Of a stretch of 64,000 nucleotides of DNA, positions 42,674-53,500 are shown piece after piece. Positions within the stretch are counted from its first letter, which is position 1, and each line of letters begins with the position of its first letter. The position numbers and the translations under genes were made by a program. The notes under the pieces were generated by a model. The model ran no database searches. It was not told the origin of the DNA and worked only from the letters and a program-made list of their open reading frames with translations. Source of the DNA: Micractinium sp. NFX-FRZ (taxonomy: Eukaryota; Chlorophyta; Trebouxiophyceae; Chlorellales; Chlorellaceae); the NCBI GenBank assembly GCA_029339195.1, contig JAPTJF010000025.1, forward strand, positions 1 to 64,000, given 5' to 3'.

Positions 42674-45600
42674 TTAGGCGCCAGCTTCCTGCTGCTGCTG
42701 CTGCTCCTGCTGCTGCTGCGCCAGCTCCTGCTGCTCCTTGAGGCGCACCATAAGCTCCTGCACCGCCGGCGCCAGCAGCGCCAGGTCACCCACCCACTTG
42801 CTCTCCTCCCCGTGCACCCACGGTTTGGGGGGCACAAAGGTGCGCCCCTCCTCCAAGAAGCACAGGGCCTGCAGGGGGTTGTGGCGCGGCAGGCAGGCCG
42901 TGTTTGTGTACCCCTGAAAAGTAAGGTCACTTTCCTATCGGCACAGCAGTGTCCATCAGCAGCAGCAAAAATAGGAGGCAGCAGTCCCCCTCCCCGTGGC
43001 ACCGCTGACACCCACCCGCCGTGCCACCCTTCATTGTATTTTGCCTGTGCTCTGTGTGCCTCACCTGCAGGATGTCCTCCAGCCCATACATGTCCTCGTC
43101 GTCAGCAAAGAAGCGGAAACCCTGGTCGTGCAGCGAGCCGGGGCGCTTGGCGGCGCGGTTGTCCTGACGCTTGCCTGCAGCGGGCGGGGCAGGGGCAGCG
43201 GTAAATGGCAGGGAGGGTGGTCAGTCCTGGCGCTGCCTGCGGGAGAGTGTGCAGTGTGGGGGCCCAGGGGCATCTGCAAGTGGCAAGAGGAGCGCAGTTG
43301 ATCCTGCCGCTTGCCTGCAACAGGAGGGGCCAGGTTGTGACACAGAGAGCGGCGGTTTGGTAGGTGGGCAGGCGGCGCCGCCCCGCCCTGCCCCACCTCA
43401 ACCACTGACTTCCGCCCTCCCCCCACCACGCCGTGCACTCTTTCTCCCACTTCACTCCTCCTTCCTGCATCCCTAACAACCAAGGTTATGCAGGTGACCT
43501 CCCCCTTGCTGTGCGCCAGCCTCAGCGTCCGCAGCCTCCCCCGCTCCCCCTCGCCCCGCCCATCCTCTGCACTGCCACCCCCGCCCACCTTACTTACAGG
43601 TCACCTCCCACCTTTCTCCCAAATCATGAATCGTGATCACCGCCCACCTTTCTTGTAGGTCACCTCCTCCTCTGTCGGCTCCGGCCGCGCCAGCGTCAGC
43701 ATCAGCAGCTTGCACCGCTCCCCAGCCGCATCCGTGTCCTCCTCTAGTGACCACAGGCACTCCCCAACATCAAGCACAGTGTAGTCCCGCCGCCGCGACT
43801 CCTCGTCCCTGCAGGGGTGAAGTGCGGGTGAGATGGCGCTGTGAACGAGGGGACCATAGGCTGCCCCACCGACATATACAGCCGTGTTGTCCCGGTCCTG
43901 CGATTCCTCGCCCCGGCAGGAGGGCAGGGCGGTGGGACGGCGCAGTGTATGCTGTGCCCATGGCATGCTTGGCCCCGGCCCAGATCAAGCATCAGCTGTG
44001 CCTATTGCACGCATCAGCGCTGCACCATGATGCATGCTTGATCTGGGGCGGGGCCAAGCATGCATCATGGTCCCCGCTTGCGTGCACACTCACACGTTGC
44101 GCCAGTAGGTGCGTGCCAGGTGCAGCGTGTTGCGCACGGTCACCCGCAGCGCGCGCTCCCCGAAATCAACCGCCACGTCTTCCGGGTCAATCCAGAAGGG
44201 CAGCTCCAGCTCGAACAGCAGGTCGTCCTCCGTCTCTGCATCCTTGAACAAAATTCAGAACAAGCACATTCAGGACGGAGAAGTGTGTGGTATGCAAGAA
44301 AGCTAGAGTAAGGTGCTTGAAATGTCGTCCACTGTCTCTGCATCAATCGAAAGCAGCACGGCATTCATATCATAACAGAGAAGGTGGTGACAACAGAAAG
44401 CTAGTGTGAGGTGCTCGAGATGCAGGGGTGAAGTGCCAGGTCCACAGCAAAACAATCCAGCGCATGTGTGGGTGACTACCGCTGGGCAGGGCAGTGAAGC
44501 AGGGCGCCCATGTGGGGACAGCAGCCGGCTGGAAGCAAGTGTATTTCTTTTGGATACGTGGCCCATGCGTGCCAGCATCAGGCAGGTCAATGGCAGGGGA
44601 GTGTGCTAGCCACCCCTCGCCTCAAAGCCTTGCCACCAGCCATCCCGGCAACCCTCCCCTCGCCACCAGCCGCCACTCACCCGACAGTGTGTAGGGAGCC
44701 TGCATGCAGCGCACACCCTCGCTGTCCCCCCGGAACAGGCAGCGCCAGTGCTCCCCCGGCTGCGCCTTGGGGATGGCCAGCACGCACATGCGGTTGTCCT
44801 CGGTCCTGTGGGGCAAAGCATCAAGGGAATGGCCGGCGGAGGGAGGGGGGTGAGGTGGGAATAACCAGCCAGCTACCGCGGTTGGGGTGGGGTGTGGGTG
44901 GAAGAGGTGGGCAGGCGTGGCGGCGACAGCAGCAGCAGCGACAGCAGCAGCAGCAGCAGCAGCAGCGGCAGCGGCAGCAGCAGCAGCTGCATACCCCCTG
45001 TCCACGCTGCCCTTGCCCTGCACCTGAAACTTTCAATCGGGCGGTCGCTGGACACCCCGTGCGCAAACACGCGGTCTATGAGGGGAGGCGAGTCCTCGCT
45101 CTGTATCAGCAGCTTGGAGGGCGAGCACTCTATTACCAGCTCTCGGTCGCCGTAGCCTGCACAGTGGGCAGGGTGAGTGGGAACCATGTGAGTGAAGGTC
45201 TACGTGTGGTCGGGCAAGTGGGCTTTGTGGGCGGGACGGCATTTCACCACCAGCTCCGGTTTCCACAGCCCGTGGGAGCAAGGCTGGGGGTTGGCGAGGC
45301 ACATGCGCGCTGCCACATGCCCCCTCCCGCATGCGGTCTTCACGCCATTGCGCCCTGATGTAACCCAGTCACCCGTGGGCACGCGGCAGGCCAGGAAGAC
45401 AGTGGCGGCTGTCTGCTGCCACATGTAGAAGCGGGCGATGCGCAGGTCGTAGGTGGTGGCGCCCTTGTCGGGCAGCTGGCGCAGCTGCGCGGCAGCTTCC
45501 TTGAAGGCGCGGATGTCCCGCAGCTCAGCCTCGCTCCTGCGGGCAGGCAACCATGGAACAGTTTGTCTGGGCAATTGGGCATCCTTGCTGGTATCTGTGG

Positions 45601-48259
45601 CGTGGCTGCCTTTTCCTAGGCCCCTATCTTTTGTGACTTGACACGCACCATGGTTACGTGTGCAGCCGGAAGGTGCGGGGCAGGTTGTGCTCAAGTGAGA
45701 GGACACCTGTGCCTGAGAAGACGAGAAGGCACAGAGCAAGTGGGGGGGTGCACGCCTGGTGCCTACCTCTCTGGCTTGGCTCCTCCAGCGCCAGCATGTG
45801 TGTCTTGTCAACTCCCTCCCTCACACTGCGCTCCGCCACCACACAACTGCATCTGCCACTAGCACCAGAGCCACCACCCACCTCTCCTCTCTCTCTCTGC
45901 CCCTTCCCTCGTCTCCTCTTCGCCCCCCTTCATACCAGGCATACTGCAGCCCCCACAGCCACTCACGTGTGGTTGGGTTCCTCCAGTGCTAGCCATCTCC
46001 CCCTCCCTCTCTCTGGCTCTCCCCTTGTCCCTGTCTCTGCCCACCCACCTGTGATTGGGGTCCTCCAGTGCCAATCATCTCCCCCTCCCTCTGGCCCTCC
46101 CCTTGTCCCTGTCGCCGCCCACCCACCTGTGCTTTGGGTCCTCCAGCGCCAGCCTGTTGGCGTCATCCACCCGCTTCTTCTCCAGCTCCTTCTTGGCCAG
46201 CCGCTCACGCATGTGATCGCTGTTCACCAGCGGCCAGTGCAGCGGGAAGCTGCCCTGCAGCGTGGGGAGGGGGGTACTGTGCACGATGAAAGTTTGAGCA
46301 GGGTTGACCAGCGGCCGGTGCAGCAGGAAGCTGCCTTGCAGCAGGGGGGCACAACATTTGGTGACAGCTGGGTGGCGTTGACCAGCTGCCAGGTGCAGCA
46401 GGAAGCTGCCTTGCAGCAAGGGGGAAAGGGCCACGTTGACCAGGGGCCAGATGCAGCAGGAAGCTGCCCTGCAGCAGGGGGACACGTTCCTGGCAACCAT
46501 GGGCAGCGGCACAGAAAGGGACTGGGTTCTCTGCAGGGGATCAGGGGTGCAGCGGGAAGCTGCCCTGCAGCAGGGGAGGGGGGCCAGTGAACAGTGGGTG
46601 GTGGGGCCAGTGAACAGTGGGTGGTGCTTTCAAGCTTCGGTTAGTGGCATGGGTAAACGCATGGGTGGCAGCGCAGGGAGGGTGTGGATACTGTGGTTGC
46701 AGGGGAGCAGGGGGCATGTGCTTGCTTTTCACCACGGAGCATGGCAGCAGGGAGCTTCCCTGCCAAAGCTCCCTGCCAAGCACGTCCAGAGCACAGACGG
46801 GGACGCGGGAGATGTGGGGAGAGTGATGCGGCTGGGCTGCCATGCTGCCATTGCACCTTCCACTGCCTCCTCACGCCCACCATCCATTACCGCCATCCTC
46901 CCTCATTGCCTCTGGATCCCACCTTAATGCCTCTTGATCCCCCCCTCGGTATCCCCCCTCAGTGCCTCTTGATCTCCCACCCACCCTCCAGTGCCGCTTG
47001 AGCGTGCAGAACTCGCAGATGGCCATTTTGCAGGTCCAGCACTCCTTGGTGGCAGGGCGCCGACACACCTCGCACGTGACCACCAGCTGCACTTGGAGGG
47101 AGGGCGGTGCACAGCATGCAAAGCACGTCATGTGAGCGTGCGTGTGTGCGCGCGGGTATGCACCCATGTGGGGGCGTGCATGCCTGCCACGTCATCTCCA
47201 GCTGTACCCAAATTGTTGTACTCGCGAGCATGCACAGCATGCATGCAGAGCGCGCGGCATGCAGGCGGGTGTGCATGGCAGGTGGCGGGGCACCGGCACA
47301 CCTCACGCGTCCATGCCAGGCTCTCAGTGCATTGTTCTCGACACCATCAGTTCAAGATTACACAGCACACTTGGCACCAGTCCCATTCCCGCCCCACCTG
47401 GGTGGCGGGGTCGCAGTGTAGTCCCAGGCCCTCAAAGCCGTCCAGCAGGACGTCCTCGCCGCCTTGCCCCATGCCCCCTGCCGCCGCAGCAGAGCGCACA
47501 TACCTGCGGTGGCCACGGGGCAGGGCGGGGCATTCAGGGGGAGCATGGCATGCATTGCTGTGTGCAGGCCAGGCCCTGCATGCCTACCTGGCCAAGTCTG
47601 GCCTGCCCTCACCTGCCTGGCCCGGCCACTGCTGATGCTAAGAGCTGGCTGCAAATGCAATGCTCTCAGTGGCATGCGTCCCCCTCCCAGTGCCTCTGTG
47701 GGCGCCAGTCCCTCATGCAGGTCCGATTGCATACGGCATCTTGGCGCATGGAAATGTGCCCCACGCATGCAGGCCTGCAGCACCCACCTGAACTGCAGCT
47801 CCTTTGCCCAGGTGTCGTACACCTGCCGCTTCTGAGGGTTGCCCAGCACCTCAAACGCCATCTGCACGCGCCCAAAGACAGCTGGGTCTCCCCCTTTGTC
47901 GGGGTGGTGCCGCTTCGCCAGGCGGCGATAGGCCTGCGCGGAAAGGGGGTGGCAGGAGGTTGGAGGCACTCACAAGGATGTAAATGTGAGCAGCACAGGT
48001 GGCGGCGGCGGCGGCGGCGGCAGGGGTGCGGGCGTCAGTGCCCACCTTCTTAATGTCCTCGCCGCTTGCCCGCGGCTCCACGCCCAATGTGCGGTAGTGA
48101 GCGGTGCCATCGATGTCATCAACCTGCGCGAGGGAGAGCGGGCGCCTCGCAATCGGGCTCCCGCCGGCTGCTCGGCAGCTGGAGGCCTTCCGTGCCCGCA
48201 CGATCACTGTGCAGTCTTACCTGTCCCCAGGGGTCCACAGGAGGCTCGGTAGGCGCCAT
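42674..48259 (-). CDS. J-domain (DnaJ) protein with Cys/His box and C-terminal beta-rich regions
   Basis: Thirteen exons: 48259-48221, 48123-48046, 47933-47788, 47503-47398, 47086-46985, 46254-46127, 45536-45373, 45156-45024, 44805-44681, 44235-44094, 43808-43648, 43174-43065 and 42913-42674, 557 aa. The J domain is at the N-terminus (HYRTLGVEPRAS, then AKRHHPDKGGDP with HPD at 49-51). A Cys/His box follows: C128xxC131, C139xxC142, C147xxC150 and H155, in TCEVCRRPATKECWTCKMA. Next come a charged helix (RERLAKKELEKKRVDDANRL) and beta-rich parts including FELELPFWIDPEDVAVDF and ALRVTVRNTLHLAR, reminiscent of a CS/p23-like fold. It ends in a Gln-rich coil. Probably an Hsp70 co-chaperone with client-binding modules. 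At least five introns carry copies of adjacent exon edges. Confidence 0.88.
43143..43325 (-). repeat. Duplicated J-domain gene exon 12 5' edge
   Basis: The acceptor plus exon start (about 43150-43180, encoding KRQDNRAA) is copied at 43296-43325 (KRQDQL). Confidence 0.85.
43486..43685 (-). repeat. Copies of J-domain gene exon 11 3' part
   Basis: The true end at about 43648-43725 is echoed by 43486-43547 (GCGCCAGCCTCAGCGTCCGCAG block) and by a short GGTCACCTCCCACC copy at about 43590. Confidence 0.7.
43770..43925 (-). repeat. Duplicated J-domain gene exon 11 5' edge
   Basis: True acceptor and exon start 43770-43815 (DEESRRRDYTV); copy at about 43873-43920 reads EESQDRDNTAV. Confidence 0.85.
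45765..46160 (-). repeat. Four copies of J-domain gene exon 6 3' edge
   Basis: LALEDPKHR plus donor (46118-46160, used) recurs as LALEDPNHR at about 46042, LALEEPNHT at about 45962 and LALEEPSQR at about 45768, interleaved with CTCTCCCCTTGTCCCTGTC intron repeats. Confidence 0.88.
46225..46577 (-). repeat. Five copies of J-domain gene exon 6 5' edge (acceptor array)
   Basis: The true acceptor and exon start (46225-46263, GSFPLHWPLVN) is followed upstream in the intron by copies near 46305, 46378, 46436 and 46540. All contain GGAAGCTGCC then TTGCAGCA or CTGCAGCA, and all encode GSFxLH. Confidence 0.92.
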
Positions 48260-48536
48260 GGCTGTATCGCAATCGAGCAGGCAGGGTTCTGCGGGCCGGC
48301 CTCTTGGTCTTCCTAGCGATCGGCGGCACGCCTCAGGGTGGCTCTGAGTAAATCAAGATCGCACCGCCCAATATGTAGAGAACGTACAACAGTGCAGCAG
48401 GCACGCAGGCGCCAGCGGGGGTGCCGCCAGCGAGGCGCAGCGGCGGTGGGGGCCGTGGGTCGGGGCGCTGGGGCCTGCGGCCCTGGTACAAAAGGAGCTG
48501 TGATAAAGTTCTGAGGTACACGCGGTCATACACCAC
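48260..48536. promoter_or_regulatory. Short divergent promoter region
   Basis: 277 bp separate the J-domain gene ATG (-) from the small membrane protein ATG (+), suggesting a shared bidirectional promoter. No motif could be assigned. Confidence 0.4.
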
Positions 48537-48889
48537 ATGGCATCGTGCTTCCTGCCTGCGACTCCCTCCCGCCACGCCCAACCGGGCCTATGGCCCCTCA
48601 CTGCCGGCCGCTCCCTGGACAGCCTACAAGCTGGCCTGGGCGCCGGGATTCTGCTGGCGTTCGGTCGGTACTTGCTTATCACAAGAGGTGAGGCCGGCAG
48701 TGCAAGAGCATGCGTGCAACTAGGATGTGTGATATGTAATCAAATCAGATCAGATTATTGGGAAGGCTTGCATAAAGCCTTTCAAATCGGGGGGGGTGTT
48801 ACGGGGCGTGACAGCACCAGGCGTGCGCGCCCCACCCAAGCCGTGGGCTGCCTGAGCAACCCAGCCTGGCCCCAGGTATGGCGCCCTGA
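48537..48889 (+). CDS. Possible small single-pass membrane protein
   Basis: Two exons, 48537-48687 and 48876-48889, would give 54 aa: a Ser/Arg/Pro N-terminus, then SLDSLQAGLGAGILLAFGRY with a hydrophobic segment and a short end LLITRGMAP. A good donor AGAG/GTGAGG supports the first exon. The second exon is only 14 nt, and a different acceptor about 20 bases later would open a longer frame with a second hydrophobic segment. That frame overlaps the opposite-strand gene. Not recognised; it may be an organelle membrane subunit. The ATG is 277 bp from the divergent J-domain gene. Confidence 0.4.
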
Positions 48890-48898
48890 GCGGCCGCT

Positions 48899-49498
48899 TC
48901 AGGGCTGGCCCTGGGGGTGCTGCTTGGGGGTGGGCTGATCGCTGCGCACCCGCGCCGGCTGGTCGTTGGGGTCGCCCAACTCGTTCCTGACGATGTGCCG
49001 TGTCTCTGGTGCAGCCGTTGGGCAGTCGTTCAGGGAGGCATGCTGGGCCTCAAACCTGAGAGCCTCCAGGCTGCCAGGGGCTGCCTTGAACGCGGGCCAC
49101 TTCATGACTGCGACTGCCTGTGGGGAGGGTGGGTGAGTGGGAAGGAAAGGGTGGTTGGGACAGGTGGCGGCGGCACCGCCGGGTGACTGGGACGGCACTG
49201 AGCTGGATTCCTCAGACCCAAAGGCGCGTGGGCGGCAAGCCGCGCCAGGCACAGGCGGGTGCCGCGCAGCTGAGGAGCAGCACGTCAGCAGCGGCGGCAG
49301 CGGCGGCAGCAAACTGGCGCCGATGACGCCGGCGGCGGGCGGAACGCCACCACTGGCAGTGGGCGGGCAGCCGGCGGCAGGCAGCAGCTCGCACTGGCGG
49401 CCAAGCGGTGCCTCCTCAGGAGACTCTGGCGCATGAAATGAAGGCCTCACCTCGGGAAGTTGGTGGCAGGCGGAGTTGGGCTGATGTCAACAGTGGTC
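48899..49498 (-). CDS. Unrecognised small gene, 5' end unresolved
   Basis: The last exon, 49113-48899, has natural-looking composition (MKWPAFKAAPGSLEALRFEA and RHIVRNELGDPNDQ) and its own stop. The preceding exon ending at 49451 (TSAQLRLPPTSR plus GTGAGG donor) joins in phase 1. Upstream the frame stays open to an ATG near 50024, but composition changes and a CCCCAG acceptor at 49499 suggests an intron, so the start is not fixed. No domain is recognised. Its stop lies nine bases from the end of the convergent small gene. Confidence 0.45.
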
Positions 49499-50572
49499 CT
49501 GGGGTGGGGGTGGACGGTTGCAGGAGGGCAGTGGGGGGCAGAGGGAGGCGCAAGTGGCCGTAGGCGGAGGCGGCTATGGGCGGCGAAGTGGAGGTTGAAT
49601 TAGTTGCCGGGCACGCAAACTGCCAGCAAGTAGGCGCAAATGCATGACAACGCGGTTTTGCAAGAGGGGAGCAACCCCGAGGGTCAACCCCGCGATATCG
49701 ATTCCCCCAGCGTGATGCGACCACAACGGGAGCGAGATAGAGACAATGCTGACTGGAATCGGAAGAGAGCTGGATGCGCGAAGCGGTATCCTGCTGGGGC
49801 GCCGCCAGAGTGGCACTGGCGCAGGCGCCGCTGCCGGCGGGACAGCCCCTGGCCCCTGTGATTATGGGAATGGTTTTCGCAGCCAGATGCACGACGATAC
49901 GTAAGACACCGTCGATCTTGCACCAGCTCTTGTTCCGTGCGCATGTGGTCGAAAACTGCCCCCATCCCAAGCGGCGGCGGACACTGCGGCACCCTTTTGG
50001 GGCACGCTGGGGTGGAACCGCCATCAATCAAAGTCCTCCAATTGTTCGGCGTTATATTACACGTCTTCTTTGAACTGTGGTGTGTCATTGGAACAGAAAG
50101 AAACCCTTTTTTTGGGCACGGCAGGCACGGAGCGGCGGTGGCTGTGCCGCTGCCTGGTACGTGCAGCTCGCAAGGGGGGGGATGGATGCAATACAATAAC
50201 AGGAAATACAGCGGAAAGCAAGCATGAGCTAGCATTTTGGAAAGAATGCTGGTGCACGTGTGTTGGCTGAGCAAATGATGCGCAGCAGAGTTGGGTTTGA
50301 GCCAGGTAAGCCGTCAGGGAGGCCGGGCCGGGGTGCCCAGAGCCGTGCGGCAGGGGAATAGCGTTGCATTTGGGCCCCTGCCCCAGCGTGCCTCAGGCGC
50401 AGAGGTGCCCTGTGGTGGCAGGAGTGTAGAATCGCAATATTGTCCAGGGGGGCCTCAACTTGGAGGCCTCAACTGTTGAACCGTGGGGTGAGGCTGCATG
50501 CCGCTTGAGGTGCGCCGCGCCACTGTGACGGTCTGCACCTAAACATGAGGCGGCGCAGTCGCCCGCAGCCCC
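49499..50572. other. Intergenic or 5' part of the preceding minus-strand gene
   Basis: AT-richer sequence with a long open minus-strand frame (to about 50024) that may or may not be coding. A TTACA at 50057-50061 could be the poly(A) signal of the DUF1538 gene. Confidence 0.45.
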
Positions 50573-53500
50573 TCACGGCTGCGCAGCCATCCCAGCGGGT
50601 GCCACCTTGCCCATTTCGTTGCCCGATTTGAAAGAGCTGTCGGGGGAGGTGAGGGTGGAGCCGCCGGCGTCCATGGCGAAAGCGGCCTGCAGGGCAGACG
50701 AGCACAGGCCGGCACACGTGTGTGTTGTTGCATGCAGACAGCTAGCGCAGCACAACACAGGAAGGCGCAGTGCAGAAGGCACAGAAAGAGCAGCGCAGCG
50801 CACCGCACGGGGGCACAGCGTACAGCATGCAGCTGCACACTCCACTTGCCTGCGCGGTTGACTGGCTGACTCTGAGCCTCCTGCCTCCGGTGCCGGCGCC
50901 GGCGCCGCCACCGGCACCGCCATCCCTGCCTCCGGTGACCATGCGGCGCATGCTGCGGTTCATCGTGCGCGCAGCGTACGACAGCTTGCGCCGCGCGTTC
51001 TGTGCGGGCTTGCGGATGTGGGAGAAGGCGAGCACCGAGATGATCGGCGCCACCGACATGATCGTGAGCATACCAAAGCCCTCGGCTGCACACAAGCGTT
51101 AGGCACAGGGAAGGCATGGGTGGGGTGAATGGGAGGTGACTTTCACACTATAATCAGCCACCCAAACTGAGCCCAAATGACCCCTCCCCCATTGCCGGCC
51201 ATCCTGCCGGCATCTACTTGGGCCTGATCACCCTATTATCACGTAAGTATCCATGTGAGATGCATGGTAATGTGCGCAGCATAAGGGTTGGCTGCATAAG
51301 GGGAACCCAGCCTCCTGCCCCACACACTGCCGGCGCCACGTCAGCGGCGGCGGCAGGTGACACCCGGCACCCGTCCCGAGTGCAGTTCATCGCCCCATAG
51401 ATCTTCAATGTGCTCCATAAGACCGTCCGTGCAGCGACTTCATAGAAGCACAGCACAGCACAGCACAGCACAGCACAGCCAGCACACAGCGGCACCTTCT
51501 TCCGCCGGGCCTCCGCCCTGCCCCGCACACCTGAGCCGACTGCCTTGGAGAAGCCGATGCCGATTGAGAGCACAAATGGGACGGTGACGGGGCCGGTGGT
51601 GACGCCAGCACTGTCCCAAGCCACGGCAGTGACCGAATCATCCGTGAAGACCGTGAGCGTCACAGCCACAGCGTACTTGGCTGCATGGAGGGAGGCGGGC
51701 GGGCATGGGGGTTGCAGGGGTGCCAGGGTTGCAGGGTTGCAGGGGACGCATGCAGTGGAAGCAGCAGCCGGGGCAATGCTCTGCGTGGCGTACCCCATAA
51801 CCTTCCTGCGCTAGGCACCGGAAGTCAGCCCACCCCACCCTGTGCTGTACTCACCCCACAACCCCACTACACCCACCCCGGTACCCCCCACATCATCCCA
51901 CCATCTCCACTGTGACGCACCTAGGAGGAAGTAGATGAGATGCACGTTGTACAGGATCTTAAGGGAGCCTGCAGAGCGGGGTGGTGGATGTGACAGGCGC
52001 GACAGACAGGCGCTCAGCGTACAGGCGTGTAGGCAGAAGGCGTGTAGGCAGTAGATGGCACGACCAGCTTGAGTGGGGTTGGGTGCACCCACGTGGGATC
52101 CAACAAAGGATGGGGCCGGGGAGGCGCTGTGTGTGTGCCTGTTGTGCCCGGGCACCGCGCCGGCCAGCTGTCACAATCACAGGGAGCATGCTGGACAGGC
52201 TGCCTGGCATGCTGGAAGGGGGGCAGGTAAGTCACACGTCACACTCCGCCCAGTTGCCACCTGGCTGCCAGCCCAGCTGCAGCAACCCCTGGCCTGCTCA
52301 CCTGCCACCATGCCAATGCCCACCCCCACGCACACGGCGCCGATCAGCATGGCTGCCGTGAAGGAGCCGCCGCTCAGCTTCTCCACAGTCCTGCAGGGGG
52401 CGGGGACACAGGAGGCGGTGCTGCTTGTAAACATCGGCATTTAGGGCCCCCCGCCATGGGGGTCCACACCTCTGCTGGTTCCCTCAACCCACGCCCAAGG
52501 GCGTATTCTTCTTCTTCTTTCTTTCTAAACATCGGCGTGGCCCCTCGGCTGCACAGGCTAGCAAAGCAGCCAGCTCAGCTCTGCCATCCATCCCAGCCAG
52601 CCAGCTCTCTCATGCCCCTGCCTGCCAGCCATTTCACCTTCCAGTCCCGCAACACCGCTGCCTGCAACTTAGCTTGCCACAGCGTCACAACCACAAGCCC
52701 GCCAGCCTGCCAGCCGCTTTCCCCGCCCGGCTGTCTTCCTCCTGGCATCCCTCACTGGCCCTATGGCGCTATGACTGCCCTATGGCGCTCTGGCTGCCTG
52801 CTCCGCGGCCCCCCCACCCCCCCGCCCAGCGCACCTGCCCAGCACATTCAGCGCAGGCTCCGCCCGAGTGGCCAGGATCCCGAGGAAGAAGATGACCACA
52901 ATTGTGAGGATGAGGCCGCCGGCATAGCTGCGGGCAGCGGGGTGAAGGGGCGGCCACGGGGCAGTTGGCAGCAAGCAGGGGCAGAGCCGTGAGCGTGCGG
53001 CCCTGGGGCACAGTCCTTGTGCACAAGCCATCCCCTTGCACAACCCTGACCTGGAAGGGAGTTGTCTCAGGCCGCCTGCTGCTTGCTGCCATTCCCACCG
53101 TGGGATCCACTGGCATTGAAATGTAGGCACCCGTGGTGAGGCGGGTGCTACCCTCCAGATGCTCTACAACCGCAAGCCGGCAGCTGCTCACGGCAGGCTG
53201 GAAGCTGCAGAAGCTGCAGTACCTGAAGTACGGCGAGCGGGGGTCGTAGGGCACCTCTAGGAAGGAAGCCGGCAGCGTGGTACCCGTCTGGTCTCCCAGG
53301 GCAGTGAAGCCGTAAGAGAGACCTGCGCCCGGGGGGCAAGCGGGGAGAGGGGAGGGGGGAGGCACGGTGTGTCAGGCGTCAGGCTGCGCCACCCCGGCCC
53401 CAGCTGCATTTAGCTGCATCCAACAAGGCACAGCAAGGGGCGGGTGCGTGTGCCTCACCTGCCTGGTGGCAAGCCTGCCTGGTGGCAAGCGAGTGGTTGC

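Noticed and set aside
49125..49450. Read-through frame joining the two exons of the small minus-strand gene
   Set aside because: Composition becomes Pro/Ser/Cys-rich and a standard donor and acceptor flank it, so it is treated as an intron.
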